Part shown: positions 46,897 through 56,623 of the stretch, in pieces | Position numbering within the stretch: the first letter of the stretch is position 1 | Layout of the letters: every line of letters begins with the position of its first letter | From: Planctomycetaceae bacterium | GTDB taxonomy: Bacteria > Planctomycetota > Planctomycetia > Planctomycetales > Planctomycetaceae | Length of the DNA: 64,000 nt | Assembly: GCA_002726205.1 (NCBI GenBank) | Contig: PBSL01000013.1 | Coordinates: 110,078-174,077, forward strand | Direction of reading: 5' to 3' | Program-made: the position numbers and the translations under genes | The notes under the pieces: generated by a model | Seen by the model: only the letters and a program-made list of their open reading frames with translations | Database searches by the model: none | Told to the model about the DNA's origin: nothing

Positions 46897-47196
46897 ATGC
46901 GGCACTTCACCTGCGACCTCTGCGGCGACTCGATTCACGACGATCGTTATGTCGTGAAGATGGAGATCTTTGCCGCCTTTGATCCCGACGAACTCAAAGA
47001 GTCGGATTTCGATTCCGATACGCTCGCCGCCGTCTCCGAACAGATCGCCGCCATCGAGAGCGGTATCGTCGAAGCACCTTCCGACTCCAGCGCCCAGCGA
47101 TTCCGATTTGATCTCTGCGAAGGCTGCCGCACACGGTTCGCTGACGACCCGCTTGCTCGCGACGCGATGGGCCGGGTCAACTTCAGCGAGAACTGA
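46897..47196 (+). CDS. Small zinc-ribbon-like protein
   Basis: A 99-residue protein with two CxxC pairs, CDLCG near residue 6 and CEGC near 75, likely binding one zinc ion, with an acidic middle section. The family is not recognised by name. The last 14 bases overlap the end of the convergent SpoIIE gene. No ribosome site stands out before ATG 46897. Function unknown. Confidence 0.7.
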   Translation: MRHFTCDLCGDSIHDDRYVVKMEIFAAFDPDELKESDFDSDTLAAVSEQIAAIESGIVEAPSDSSAQRFRFDLCEGCRTRFADDPLARDAMGRVNFSEN

Positions 47197-48790
47197 GCTG
47201 CGCCTGGTCGACGGAACTCATGTGGTGTGGTCGTCGCGGGCCTTTTGTTTGCTTCATCCTCACCACCAGCAAGGTGCGGTCATCCTGGACGTCACCGACG
47301 CCGTGTCGCTCACAGGAACCCCATATTTGCTCCAGGACCTCATCGAGAGGATCGGCCGTCGCGGTCGCGCTCAATGCGGACATCACACCGGCCGGTTGGA
47401 ACAGCTCCTCAGCTTCATTCATCGTTTCCAGTAGCCCGTCACTGAACAACACCAGCAGGTCCTCGCCTCGCAGCGCGACCTGCGAGGAGGAATATTCCGC
47501 ATCGGTCAGGATTCCCAGTGGAAGCCCGTGAGATTCCAGCGAGACACCCTGCCCCTGGCGATACAGGATCGGCACCGGGTGGCCGGCGTTGGTGTAGTCG
47601 AACACCATCCGTTTCCTGTCGATGATCCCCACCAGGCAACTCATGAACTGATGACCGGCCGTCACCCTGCATAGCGCCCGATTAATTTTTGCGACCACGA
47701 CAGTCGAATCCAGGCTGCCTGATTCGGCATCGTCAATAACCGCTCGCATCGCGCTTCGCACGGCGGTCATCACAAAGGCAGCCTGGACACTGTGACCACA
47801 CGCATCACCAACCGCCACGAGTGTCCGTCCTTCGCCCAACGGGATCATCTCGCAGAGGTCACCGCCCACCTCGCAAACGCTTCGGCACCGGCCTACCGCA
47901 TCGAATCCACTGTCGGCCGGCAGGATTCCCAACTGTTCGCCCGATTGCGTCTTCGAAATCCCCTGGAGTTCACGCATCATCCGCTCCCGCGTCTCTTCCT
48001 CCTTCTCAAGAGCGATTCGTTCCAACAGGCTGCCCAGATGTTGCGCCAACGCTTTCAGAACGGATAACTGTTTCGCTTCGAATCCCAGCAACCGCCTGCT
48101 CGTCGCCCACAGTGTGCCGAGAATTCCTCCGGCATCATCGACACCGAGGCACACCGCCGAGTTGGTGCGGTCAGGAACCCAATTCATCTGCTGCGATTGC
48201 AGCTCTGTGACCTCTTGAATGATCGCCATCCCTTGATTCATCGCCCGCAAGTCCGTCGGTGATTCCGAGACACGTCGCGTGATTCGAACGGTTTCAGGAC
48301 CCAAGGGGTGAAGAAAACGCAGGGCCAGAGATTCTGTTTCGGGAACCAGAAGATGCAAGCTCAGGGAACTCGCCTCGACGACGTCAGCCACCTCACCGAG
48401 CAAGCAGCCCAGCTCCGCTTCGACGTCATCGATTGCCTCGGTCAGCTGTCCCAGCGCCAGCATCATTTTCAAATGACGGGAACGTTTGTCGGCATCGTGG
48501 CGCGAGACGGCGATTTCACTGATCACGTGTGCCAGCAATTGCGTCGTTGCCCGCGCGCGGCGCCGAGTGTCTTGATCGACCCCCCGGTCCAGCAACAACT
48601 CCAGCGTGCCAACGCGGCGTTGGTCCGCGACGACATCAGACACCTCGGAATCCGTCAAGAGTGGCTCGGTTGCATCGGCGACAAACCGAACCGTCCAACC
48701 TGTCGCCTGGCTGTACTGGCGACATAAGGCGGCGACCCACTCAGACAATTCGACGGCCTGGCGCCGGTCAAATTCGTCCGCCGCAATCAT
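47183..48790 (-). CDS. SpoIIE-type PP2C protein phosphatase with GAF domain
   Basis: A 535-residue protein with GGAGG seven bases before ATG 48790. A GAF-like sensor lies at about 115-270, followed by a PPM/SpoIIE phosphatase domain (about 290-515): VGGDLCEMIPL, AVGDACGHSVQAAF, YTNAGHPVPIL, LFSDGLLETMN and QDDRTLLV contain the metal-binding aspartates. Members dephosphorylate anti-anti-sigma factors in partner-switching stress systems. No anti-sigma factor gene is next to it; the nearby kinase and FHA-cyclase suggest a local signalling set. Confidence 0.92.
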   Translation of the reverse strand: MIAADEFDRRQAVELSEWVAALCRQYSQATGWTVRFVADATEPLLTDSEVSDVVADQRRVGTLELLLDRGVDQDTRRRARATTQLLAHVISEIAVSRHDADKRSRHLKMMLALGQLTEAIDDVEAELGCLLGEVADVVEASSLSLHLLVPETESLALRFLHPLGPETVRITRRVSESPTDLRAMNQGMAIIQEVTELQSQQMNWVPDRTNSAVCLGVDDAGGILGTLWATSRRLLGFEAKQLSVLKALAQHLGSLLERIALEKEEETRERMMRELQGISKTQSGEQLGILPADSGFDAVGRCRSVCEVGGDLCEMIPLGEGRTLVAVGDACGHSVQAAFVMTAVRSAMRAVIDDAESGSLDSTVVVAKINRALCRVTAGHQFMSCLVGIIDRKRMVFDYTNAGHPVPILYRQGQGVSLESHGLPLGILTDAEYSSSQVALRGEDLLVLFSDGLLETMNEAEELFQPAGVMSALSATATADPLDEVLEQIWGSCERHGVGDVQDDRTLLVVRMKQTKGPRRPHHMSSVDQAQLSSR

Positions 48791-48928
48791 TATGATCCTC
48801 CCAACCGGTCCCCCACCCTCCCTGAAAAGGGACTCTCCACCGCTACATCGACCGCCTTACCGGACCTATTGATCGGCCTGTGGGGATGCTGTTGGTCAAT
48901 CCGGCCGGTTTGCGCCGGTTTGTACAGA

Positions 48929-50605
48929 CTATGCCGACGAAGTGGATTGATCCTGTCGCACGTCCGTTGCCGCTGGCAGGTCTTCGGCGGCCACTGGCGA
49001 CGAGTCGTCGGAGTTCTCCCAGCGAGAAACCACAGCGCAGCCGCAGGCATCACTCCAAACATTCACCGAGGTCCGGCACATGTCGAGCACTCGATCAACC
49101 GCCAGGATCAAGCCCTGCGATTCCAATGGCAAACCGACCGCCTGCAAAACGATGGCCATCATCACCAGCCCGGCGTGTGGGATCCCGGCCGCACCGACGC
49201 TGGCCAGCAAGGCCGTCAATGCAACCAGGATCTGCTGTTCCAGGCCAAGGTTGACCCCCGGATGCGCCTGCGCGATGAAGAGCACCGCGACGGCCTCGTA
49301 GAGTGCTGTCCCATCCATGTTCACCGTCGCCCCCAACGGGAGGACAAACGCCCCCACACGGCGAGGAATCCCTGCTCGCTCCTCAACGCACGACATTGTC
49401 AACGGCAGCGTGCCGTTCGACGAGGCCGTCGAGAACGCAGTCAAGAGAGCCGGTGACAGCGCCTTGAAATATTCCACCGGATGCCGTTTTGCCACCAGAG
49501 CCAGCATCAACGGCAGCACCACCATCGCGTGGACGACCAGAGCCAGAAACACGGTCAACATGTACCAACCCAACGTGCCAAACACATCCCGACCCTGGGA
49601 CACGGTCGCCGAGAGCATGAAGGCCGCCACTCCGATCGGCGCCAGGCGGATCACCCACTGCGTGAGATCCATCACGACGGCAAACGCATCCTCGAAGAAC
49701 AAACGCAGCGTCTGGCTGATATGGCTCTCGTTCTTCTGCAGGAACAGGCCAAACAATATGCTGAAGGAGATGATCGAAAGAAACTCCCCCTCCGCAAGAG
49801 CGGCCAGTGGATTCGTTGGTATCAACCGGGCCAACAATCCTTCGAAAATGCTTCCCAACGATTGGCCAGCACCGCCGACAACTTCACCAGCCGCCCCGGG
49901 CAATTCGGCCCCGACGCCGGGTCCGATCGCGTTGACCAGCACCAACCCGGTGGTGATCGCCAGCAGGCTCGTCGTCATGTAGTACAACAACGTCCGACTG
50001 AACATCCCGCCCAGTCCGCCACCGGCACCCAGTCCGGCCACCGCACACACCAGGGACGTCGCGATCAACGGCACCGTCACCATCTTCAGCAACCGGAGGA
50101 ACAAACCACCAATCAACCTCGCCGACCCGTCCAGCCAGCGTGCGGGACTCTTCTCATAGTCACTGAAGCTCTCCTTCAACCACGGGTGTTCTTTCGCGAG
50201 ACTCTCCGGGTCACCCAACACCAGCCTGCTGACCATCGGCACCGATATTTGCCCGACGCGGAAATTCCGCGAATAGACGGCGTGAACACCATCCGATTCG
50301 ATCCGAAAACGGACGGTACGGTTTGTCACCTCGCCTTGTTCCGCATCGACCAGGCGATCATCGTCGAGGATCGGCAGCGTCTGATCGGCCGACGACTGCT
50401 CCTGCTGGCTACCAGCCGAACCATCCCCCACAATCTCGAGCAGTCCGCCATTGGCATGTCGCGGGCCTGCGCCCCCGCTCTTCACGTCGGCTGGCCGTTC
50501 ATAACGGCCATCAAGAAGAACACTCGGTCCCGGGTTGGCCAGCAGCCCCACCACGGCGCCGGTCACCATTGCCGCCAGGATCTGGTAGTGCAACGGCCAC
50601 CGCAT
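48929..50605 (-). CDS. Dicarboxylate/amino acid:cation symporter (DAACS)
   Basis: A 558-residue transporter with GGAGGG seven bases before ATG 50605. The N-terminal helix is followed by a soluble insert of about 140 residues (25-160) not usual in GltP/DctA. The rest has the family's re-entrant loops and signature: STASSNGTLPLTM (serine-rich hairpin), LPLGATVNMDGTALYE (Na+/substrate motif NMDGT) and GAAGIPHAGLVMM. Expected substrates are glutamate, aspartate or C4-dicarboxylates with sodium or protons. A short hydrophilic C-terminus follows. Its start lies 20 bases after the oxidoreductase stop, suggesting co-transcription. Confidence 0.92.
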   Translation of the reverse strand: MRWPLHYQILAAMVTGAVVGLLANPGPSVLLDGRYERPADVKSGGAGPRHANGGLLEIVGDGSAGSQQEQSSADQTLPILDDDRLVDAEQGEVTNRTVRFRIESDGVHAVYSRNFRVGQISVPMVSRLVLGDPESLAKEHPWLKESFSDYEKSPARWLDGSARLIGGLFLRLLKMVTVPLIATSLVCAVAGLGAGGGLGGMFSRTLLYYMTTSLLAITTGLVLVNAIGPGVGAELPGAAGEVVGGAGQSLGSIFEGLLARLIPTNPLAALAEGEFLSIISFSILFGLFLQKNESHISQTLRLFFEDAFAVVMDLTQWVIRLAPIGVAAFMLSATVSQGRDVFGTLGWYMLTVFLALVVHAMVVLPLMLALVAKRHPVEYFKALSPALLTAFSTASSNGTLPLTMSCVEERAGIPRRVGAFVLPLGATVNMDGTALYEAVAVLFIAQAHPGVNLGLEQQILVALTALLASVGAAGIPHAGLVMMAIVLQAVGLPLESQGLILAVDRVLDMCRTSVNVWSDACGCAVVSRWENSDDSSPVAAEDLPAATDVRQDQSTSSA

Positions 50606-50625
50606 CGAACACCCTCCGGGCCAAT

Positions 50626-51825
50626 CTAGGGACGAGCGCCAACATAGGCCAATGGCAGCCAGGCCCCGTCCTCAGCACTACTGGCCACACATTGCTGGAT
50701 GAAAAGCATCCCCTCGGCGCCATCGTAGACGTTTGGGTAGATCGTGTCGCGTGTTGCAAACGGCTGACCACAGACACGCTCCACGATCGCGTCGTAGGCC
50801 GATCGGTACACGTTGCCAAACGCTTCAAGGAATGCCTCGGGATGCCCCGAAGGAACTCGGCAAGCGGCCGCGCCAGCCTGATTCATGAACGCAGCATTCG
50901 GGTCGCGGGTATACAGAGAGTGAGGTTCACCGTTGCGGCGGACCATCATCTTGTTCGGCTCTTCCTGGCTCCACGACAACGCGCCCTTGGTGCCATCGAT
51001 CTCGATGGTCAGGTCGTTCTCCCGGCCGTGAGACACCTGGCTGACTGTCACCGTCCCGAAGGCACCATTCTCGAATCGGACCATCGCGTGACCATAATCA
51101 TCCAGTTGCCGACCTTCCTCGAAGACCTTCAGATGAGCACTGACGGTCTCCGGAAGCAGGCCGGTCATGTAACGGGCCAGGTTGAAAGCATGCGTCCCGA
51201 TATCGCCGAATGCCCCAGCGGCGCCGGAACGCGCGGGGTCGGTTCGCCAGGCAGACTGTTTCTGTCCCTCGACTTCGATCCGTGTTCGCAGCCAGCCCTG
51301 CAGGTACTTGGAACGGATCGCCTGAATTTCTCCAAGTTCCCCTCCGAGAATCATCTCTCGCGCCTGACGCACGAGCGGATAGCCGGTGTAGTTGTGTGTC
51401 AGTGCGAAGACGCAACCGGTTGACTCGACCACCCCGGCCAACGTCTTGGCTTGCTCAAAATCGAAGGTCATCGGCTTGTCGCACATCACATTGAACCCAG
51501 CTTCCAGGGCAGCCTGGGCAATCGCGAAATGCGTGTGGTTGGGCGTGGCAATGCTCACGAAGTCCATTCGCTCCTCTGCCGACAATGCCCCCTCACCGGC
51601 GATCAATTCGTCGACTGAACCATACGCCCGATTCGCAGGAATGTCGTATGCAGGCCCTGACGCCTTCGCTCGCTCGGGATCCGACGAAAGTGCCCCCGCG
51701 ACCAACTCGGCACGATTGTCCATTACGGCCGCGATCGCGTGAACACGACCGATGAACGCGCCCTGGCCGCCTCCCACGAGGCCCATTCGCAGTTTCCGAC
51801 CCAAGGTGCCGTTGGTTGTTTCCAT
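50626..51825 (-). CDS. Gfo/Idh/MocA family oxidoreductase
   Basis: A 399-residue NAD(P)-dependent dehydrogenase. ATG 51825 is chosen because GGGAG stands 7 bases before it. Rossmann motif [12 protein letters not shown] at 15-26, ATPNHTHF near 94, the catalytic D-K-P (usually EKP) in CDKPMT, and [13 protein letters not shown] with the conserved His near 210. Substrates are sugars or inositols. It lacks a Tat signal seen in many planctomycete relatives and so should be cytosolic. Likely shares a transcript with the dicarboxylate symporter. Confidence 0.92.
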   Translation of the reverse strand: METTNGTLGRKLRMGLVGGGQGAFIGRVHAIAAVMDNRAELVAGALSSDPERAKASGPAYDIPANRAYGSVDELIAGEGALSAEERMDFVSIATPNHTHFAIAQAALEAGFNVMCDKPMTFDFEQAKTLAGVVESTGCVFALTHNYTGYPLVRQAREMILGGELGEIQAIRSKYLQGWLRTRIEVEGQKQSAWRTDPARSGAAGAFGDIGTHAFNLARYMTGLLPETVSAHLKVFEEGRQLDDYGHAMVRFENGAFGTVTVSQVSHGRENDLTIEIDGTKGALSWSQEEPNKMMVRRNGEPHSLYTRDPNAAFMNQAGAAACRVPSGHPEAFLEAFGNVYRSAYDAIVERVCGQPFATRDTIYPNVYDGAEGMLFIQQCVASSAEDGAWLPLAYVGARP

Positions 51826-52112
51826 GCTCAACTCCCACGGTATTCGCCGTACACCCGTCCCTTTGCGGGCCGTTAACGGTCCAAAGACTACAAATCGTCG
51901 GACACGATTACAACAACCCTGCAATTCCTCGACGCTCTCCTGGCCGCGGTCTGACTCCTGCGACGATTCCACTCGCCGCGCACTCGAGTCCTGATCTGGC
52001 CTCTTCGCTTCAAACCGACTAGACTCTGTCGACGCGGGAACGACGGTTCGTAGTGCACGACGTTCGCTGTTGTTTCTCCCGGTAACCCGCGGCTCTTTGC
52101 TGGAGTCATCCG

Positions 52113-52631
52113 ATGTCGAAACGACTGTTCAAATCACTGACAACCCGCTTGCTGCTGGTCTTACTCGGCGCTGCAATCGGAGCCGGCGCTGTTTGGGCTT
52201 GGCCAAAGACACCGCTCTTCGCGGTCACCAGTGACCGCAACGACAAGTTCGCGATGACAACAGCAAGTACCGGACCGGGAACTGAGGCCGTTTTCGTCCT
52301 GGATTTCCTCACCGGACAGATCAAGGGTTTTGCCCTGGACCGAGCTGCCGAACGTTTCATGGCGGTCTACTCGCGATCGGTTGCCCAGGATTTCGGAGTT
52401 GACCCAAACAAGCCGGCCCGTTACGCGATCGTCAGTGGACTCGCACAACGCTCAGGCCGCGGAGGAGCCTCCTGGGCTGCCAGTTACGTCTACGTCGCCG
52501 AACTCTCGACGGGCCGCGTCCAGGCCTACGCGATCCCCTTCAGACAACAACGCGGCGCCGTTGCCAACGTTCAACTGGTCCCGGTTCCGGGAATGAACTT
52601 CCCATTCTCTGAACCGCGTGAAACCGAATAG
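52113..52631 (+). CDS. Hypothetical membrane-anchored protein
   Basis: A 172-residue protein with GGAG seven bases before the ATG. Residues 11-31 form one membrane helix (LLLVLLGAAIGAGAVWAW), leaving a mainly beta outer domain (AVFVLDFLTGQIKG, YVYVAELSTGRVQAYAI) with two similar strand pairs, hinting at a propeller-like or repeat fold. It resembles conserved planctomycete hypothetical proteins in layout, but I cannot name a family. The gap from 51826 to 52112 holds nothing I recognise. Confidence 0.75.
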   Translation: MSKRLFKSLTTRLLLVLLGAAIGAGAVWAWPKTPLFAVTSDRNDKFAMTTASTGPGTEAVFVLDFLTGQIKGFALDRAAERFMAVYSRSVAQDFGVDPNKPARYAIVSGLAQRSGRGGASWAASYVYVAELSTGRVQAYAIPFRQQRGAVANVQLVPVPGMNFPFSEPRETE

Positions 52632-52678
52632 AGCTCACACTCTCGCAGTCAGTGCCCACTGCCAGGCATCGCTTTCGC

Positions 52679-53872
52679 TCATGCGACCGTTTGTTGCAGT
52701 CGCTCGGCGATTACCGCACGCGTGCGTCCGCCGATCCGTGCGACCAGGATCACTCCCGGCCGATCCCCGTCCAGCTTCAGTTTCCTGCGCAGCTTGTCGG
52801 CATCGACAGGTACATGACGGCATTTGATCTCCACGGGCCCAAACCCAGCTGACCGTGCGGCCTCGCGAATCGCCTTGACACGATTGGTCGTGACGCTTTC
52901 CACCCGGAAACAACGGGCCATCGGACAATCAGCCGGCGAATTCCCGGACAAGTACTCCTCGCGGTCATCCAGACGCCACCAGCCTTGCTCTTCCGCAAGC
53001 ACGTCGACCAGGCCCGCACGAACAACCGAGGGGTCCGGATCGAACAGGAATTCTCCGATCGGTTCCTGCCGAAACGGGGTGCCCAGTGGGTGCCCACTCA
53101 GCGTCGCTCCGTCGGGCAACACGGTCGTTCGAAACAGGTTCGCTTGACCCGCGGGCAACTCACCGGCGAGTTCCCCGAACCAGATGACCGCCTGCTTGCA
53201 CTCACGATGCACGCTGATCAATTCGATTTCGCATCCCATGAACTTTCCCAGAAAATTTGCCGCCGGGCTCAGTTTGATCGCACCTCCCCTGCCTTTGCTG
53301 ACCAATTCCTCGAGGTAACCTCGACCCGGTTCGGAATCCTCGATTCTGTGTGATCGCTTCGCCCCCCCGGCCCGTTGATCGGGGTCGATGTGCACTAGAC
53401 CGTCGAACGACTCCAACTTCCCCACGTCGGCCACAATCACTGCAACGTTTCGGCCGACATCATAGGTCTGAGCATTCCAACGACAGCACTGCGCCCGGGC
53501 AGCATCGCAATCAACGGCGATGACGAGCCCTCGTTCCCCTAACGCCAATGCATCACCACCAATGCCGCAGCACAAATCCCAGGTCAGCCCTTCGAATCGC
53601 CGCGCCTTGTGACGACTGACAATCTCCGATGAGGCCTGCTCCAGTCCCACGCGATCAAACCACATGGATTCGGAACGTTCGAACCTCGCCGAGGCCCGTT
53701 TTCGTGAATCCACCAATTGCAGCGCCAATCGCACCAGTCGCGGTTCGTACTTCGCTCGCAATTGCTGCTGCAAACGCAATGCGGGAGCATCGCTGGAGAG
53801 AATAGCCGCAACCAGTTCGGGAACTTCACGGAGGGCCTGCCAGTCTTCCCGGTTTGTCAGCCGTTGACTCAT
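52679..53872 (-). CDS. Class I SAM-dependent methyltransferase with THUMP-like C-terminal domain
   Basis: A 397-residue protein. The N-terminus is helical; the SAM-binding motif DLCCGIGGDALAL is at about 97-109, VIAVDCDAAR is the following acidic strand, and HIDPDQRAGG near 160 is the active-site-type loop. The C-terminal 100 residues match the THUMP-like domain of this family (GFGPVEIKCRHVPVDADKLRRKL). RNA or protein methylation is likely; substrate unknown. The start is ATG 53872, in a 148-base divergent gap before cbiM. Confidence 0.85.
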   Translation of the reverse strand: MSQRLTNREDWQALREVPELVAAILSSDAPALRLQQQLRAKYEPRLVRLALQLVDSRKRASARFERSESMWFDRVGLEQASSEIVSRHKARRFEGLTWDLCCGIGGDALALGERGLVIAVDCDAARAQCCRWNAQTYDVGRNVAVIVADVGKLESFDGLVHIDPDQRAGGAKRSHRIEDSEPGRGYLEELVSKGRGGAIKLSPAANFLGKFMGCEIELISVHRECKQAVIWFGELAGELPAGQANLFRTTVLPDGATLSGHPLGTPFRQEPIGEFLFDPDPSVVRAGLVDVLAEEQGWWRLDDREEYLSGNSPADCPMARCFRVESVTTNRVKAIREAARSAGFGPVEIKCRHVPVDADKLRRKLKLDGDRPGVILVARIGGRTRAVIAERLQQTVA

Positions 53873-54020
53873 CGTCGCTCCCGATCACGCTTGCCGCCGC
53901 TGATTGCATTGGCTGGCAGGTCGAATTAGATTGGGAATTCTACAGTTCGGCGCCGTTCTCAGCGACTCGACCGCCACTCGTGGCCTGGTGCCACCTCCAA
54001 ACCGCTCGACCGAGCAGCTG

Positions 54021-54992
54021 ATGCACATCCCCGACGGCTTTCTGAGCACACCTGTCTGCCTGGCCACCGGGGCCATTTCGATCGCTGCGGTGGGTTACAG
54101 CGTTTATCGTCTGAAGCACTCCTTGGCCGACCGCACCATCCCGCTGGCCGGCATGGTTTCGGCGCTGGTCTTCACCGGTCAGATGGTCAACTTCCCCGTA
54201 CTGATGGGAACCTCGGGTCACCTCGTCGGCGGTGTATTGGCCGCTCGACTGGTCGGTCCCTGGGCGGGCTGCCTTTCCCTGACCCTGGTCCTGTTCGTCC
54301 AACGATTTCTCTTTGCCGACGGCGGTCTGTTGGCGCTGGGCGCCAATGTGTTTCACATGGCTGTCGTTGGCGCCATGGGCGGCTATGCCATCCAGGCTGT
54401 TGTTACGCGTTTGCTGGGAAGAACGACTCGCGCCAGCGTGATCGGTACCGTGGTAGCTTCCTGGATCACAGTGATGTTGGCGGCCTTTCTGTGCTGCCTC
54501 GAATTCGCCCTTTCGCGAGATTCGCTGCGAGGTTTTGATCTTGGTCGTTTCCTGGTCCTGATGATCCTGTTTCACGCGTTCATCGGGATCGGCGAAAGCC
54601 TGATTTCCGGCGGCATCATCCGCATGGTCTCATTTCGGCGACCCGACCTCCTTTACCAATCGGAACCCTCCCGGGTCACACGACCGGGATTCCCGACCGC
54701 TCAGGGATTGCTGATCGCCTTGCTCGTGACGATCTGCCTGGCGCCTTTGGCATCGTCATTACCCGACGGCCTCGATTCCGCGATCCAGCAGAGTGTTTCG
54801 GTGCGTCCCGAGGTCGATTCCCCCTCCCTTTTTGGCAGCTACGAAGGGATATTCGGTGAGACCACCTGGCACGTCTGGAGTGTCATCCTCTCGGGACTCA
54901 TCGGTACACTGGTGGTCTTCGCAATCGCCGTGATCCTGGGTCGTCCCTACTCCGGCAGTGACGACACGACCCCGGGAGACCCGAGTGACTGA
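54021..54992 (+). CDS. cbiM: CbiM-type cobalt/nickel ECF transporter substrate-binding component, with CbiN-like C-terminus
   Basis: A 323-residue membrane protein. ATG 54021 is certain because the family needs the free N-terminal MHIPDGFL, in which Met1-His2 chelate the metal. About six core helices follow (residues 10-225), with GTSGHLVGGVLA and GANVFHM supplying other ligands. After residue 240 there is a further helix, a LPDGLDSA motif and a last helix, matching the CbiN/PDGLE module, so this is a CbiM-N fusion. It imports Co2+ or Ni2+ with CbiQ and CbiO, encoded directly downstream. No cobalamin riboswitch was recognised upstream. Confidence 0.92.
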   Translation: MHIPDGFLSTPVCLATGAISIAAVGYSVYRLKHSLADRTIPLAGMVSALVFTGQMVNFPVLMGTSGHLVGGVLAARLVGPWAGCLSLTLVLFVQRFLFADGGLLALGANVFHMAVVGAMGGYAIQAVVTRLLGRTTRASVIGTVVASWITVMLAAFLCCLEFALSRDSLRGFDLGRFLVLMILFHAFIGIGESLISGGIIRMVSFRRPDLLYQSEPSRVTRPGFPTAQGLLIALLVTICLAPLASSLPDGLDSAIQQSVSVRPEVDSPSLFGSYEGIFGETTWHVWSVILSGLIGTLVVFAIAVILGRPYSGSDDTTPGDPSD

Positions 54993-55653
54993 CAACGCAC
55001 GATACACTCAAACGCGTACTTTCCACGGTTCCGTCGCGAAACTGGCTGCCAGCCTGGCGATCGTTCTGGCCGCCTGTTCCTTATCGTGGGAAGACTGGCC
55101 GGCGACCGGTGCGCTTCTGGCCCTGGCACTTGCCGGCCTGGCCGTTTCCGGCATGCCTTTGGCAGAACTGGCACGCCGCCTGGCATTGTTCTCGCCGGTC
55201 GTCGCACTGCTTGCCCTGTCGATCCCGCTGTCCCAGGGTTTCTCTTCCGGATGGTCGTTGGCGGCAACCGTCGCATCACGTGCCACCGTCTCTTTTCTCG
55301 CGGGACTGTGGTTGATTCATGTCCTGCCGTTTGACGAGATGCTGCTGACATTGAAACGTCTGCGGATTCCAGACGTCTGCATCTCAACCCTTTCCTTCAT
55401 GCATCGCAACATTTTTGTGCTCTGGGAAGAGACTCGGCGCATTCGAACGGCACGGAAAGCCCGCCGCTTTGGTCGCACTGATCGGCTTGATGAGTGGAGG
55501 GCCGCCATCGGATTGATTGCCACGCTGGTCATCCGCTCGCTGGACCGTGGCGACAGAATCCACCGCGCGATGCTCGCTCGGGGATGGGACGGTCATTTCC
55601 GTCATTGGCAAAAGGTTCCGGCCTCAGACCCCGGTCCGGTTGAACCATCATGA
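54985..55653 (+). CDS. cbiQ: ECF transporter transmembrane protein CbiQ
   Basis: A 222-residue membrane coupling subunit. GTG 54985 is chosen because GGGAG lies 6 bases before it; it overlaps the cbiM stop by 8 bases. Five helices are followed by the long cytosolic helices with the ATPase-contacting A-R-x motifs, seen here as RIRTARKARRFG and HRAMLARGWDG. It passes ATPase motion to CbiM. Its stop overlaps the cbiO start. Confidence 0.9.
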   Translation: MTDNARYTQTRTFHGSVAKLAASLAIVLAACSLSWEDWPATGALLALALAGLAVSGMPLAELARRLALFSPVVALLALSIPLSQGFSSGWSLAATVASRATVSFLAGLWLIHVLPFDEMLLTLKRLRIPDVCISTLSFMHRNIFVLWEETRRIRTARKARRFGRTDRLDEWRAAIGLIATLVIRSLDRGDRIHRAMLARGWDGHFRHWQKVPASDPGPVEPS

Positions 55654-56558
55654 CCGTTGCTGCATTGATTGATGTTCGTCGCCTTGGCTTCCGCTACACC
55701 GATGGCCCCCCTGCGCTGACCGACATCACTTTTCGTGTCGAGCCCGGAGAAACCGTGGCCATTCTCGGCCCCAGCGGTGCCGGCAAATCGACGCTCCTGT
55801 TGCACATCAACGGCCTCCTCCCGTCTCGATTGCCGACCGAGCACAGCGATGAAGCCACCATCACCGTCGGCGATCTTCCACTGACTTCCGCAAACCTGAA
55901 CGCGGTCAGAGAAAAGGTCGGGCTGCTGTTCCAGAATCCCGATGATCAATTATTTTGTCCCACCGTCGCTCGAGACGTCGCATTTGGCCCGCTCAACCTT
56001 GGTCTGTCTCCTGAGATGGTCACCGCCCGGGTGGAACGAGCTTTGGCCGAGGTCGGTCTCGAAAGTTTCGCGGATCGTGACACGATGCGACTCTCGATGG
56101 GAGAACGCAAACGAGCCTGTCTGGCAGGTTTGCTTGCCTGTCATCCCGATTGCCTGGTTCTCGATGAACCTTTCAGCAATCTTGACCCCCGGGGCCGGCA
56201 GCAAATCGCCAGCATCGTTCGGCGGTTTTCCGGTACAACACTCCTGGCCACGCACGACCTGGATCTCGTCGGCGACCTGTGCGATCGAGTCCTCGTACTG
56301 GACTCCGGGATCTTGTGTGCTGACGGCGAGACCCGCACGATCCTCTCGAATCAATCGCTGATGGAAAAGCACGGCCTGTCCGTCCCAACTTGCCGGGACC
56401 CCGCGACCATGAATACTGAAAAACCTTCCGCGTCTTCGCCAAACGTGACCTACAATTCTGACAGTGGTTCGGAAGATCGTTTACCGATCCTCGACCACAA
56501 CTTGCCCGACGATCCTGCGGTGCCGCTGTCGAGGCCTCCTGACGGAGCGCCGGCGTAA
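55650..56558 (+). CDS. cbiO: ECF transporter ATPase CbiO
   Basis: A 302-residue ABC ATPase. Walker A GPSGAGKST at 40-48, Q-loop LLFQNPDDQLF near 90, signature LSMGERKR near 150, Walker B CLVLDEPFSNLD near 170 and the His switch in ATHDLDLV. ATGA overlap with cbiQ. One ATPase gene only, so it probably works as a homodimer. The last 60 residues are a hydrophilic Ser/Pro/Asp-rich tail unusual for the family. Completes a CbiMQO metal importer. Confidence 0.94.
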   Translation: MTVAALIDVRRLGFRYTDGPPALTDITFRVEPGETVAILGPSGAGKSTLLLHINGLLPSRLPTEHSDEATITVGDLPLTSANLNAVREKVGLLFQNPDDQLFCPTVARDVAFGPLNLGLSPEMVTARVERALAEVGLESFADRDTMRLSMGERKRACLAGLLACHPDCLVLDEPFSNLDPRGRQQIASIVRRFSGTTLLATHDLDLVGDLCDRVLVLDSGILCADGETRTILSNQSLMEKHGLSVPTCRDPATMNTEKPSASSPNVTYNSDSGSEDRLPILDHNLPDDPAVPLSRPPDGAPA

Positions 56559-56623
56559 CTGCACAACCGACGGGCAAACGGCATTGGATTCTCTCCGATT
56601 CCGCCCTGATTGGTGGAAGCCTC

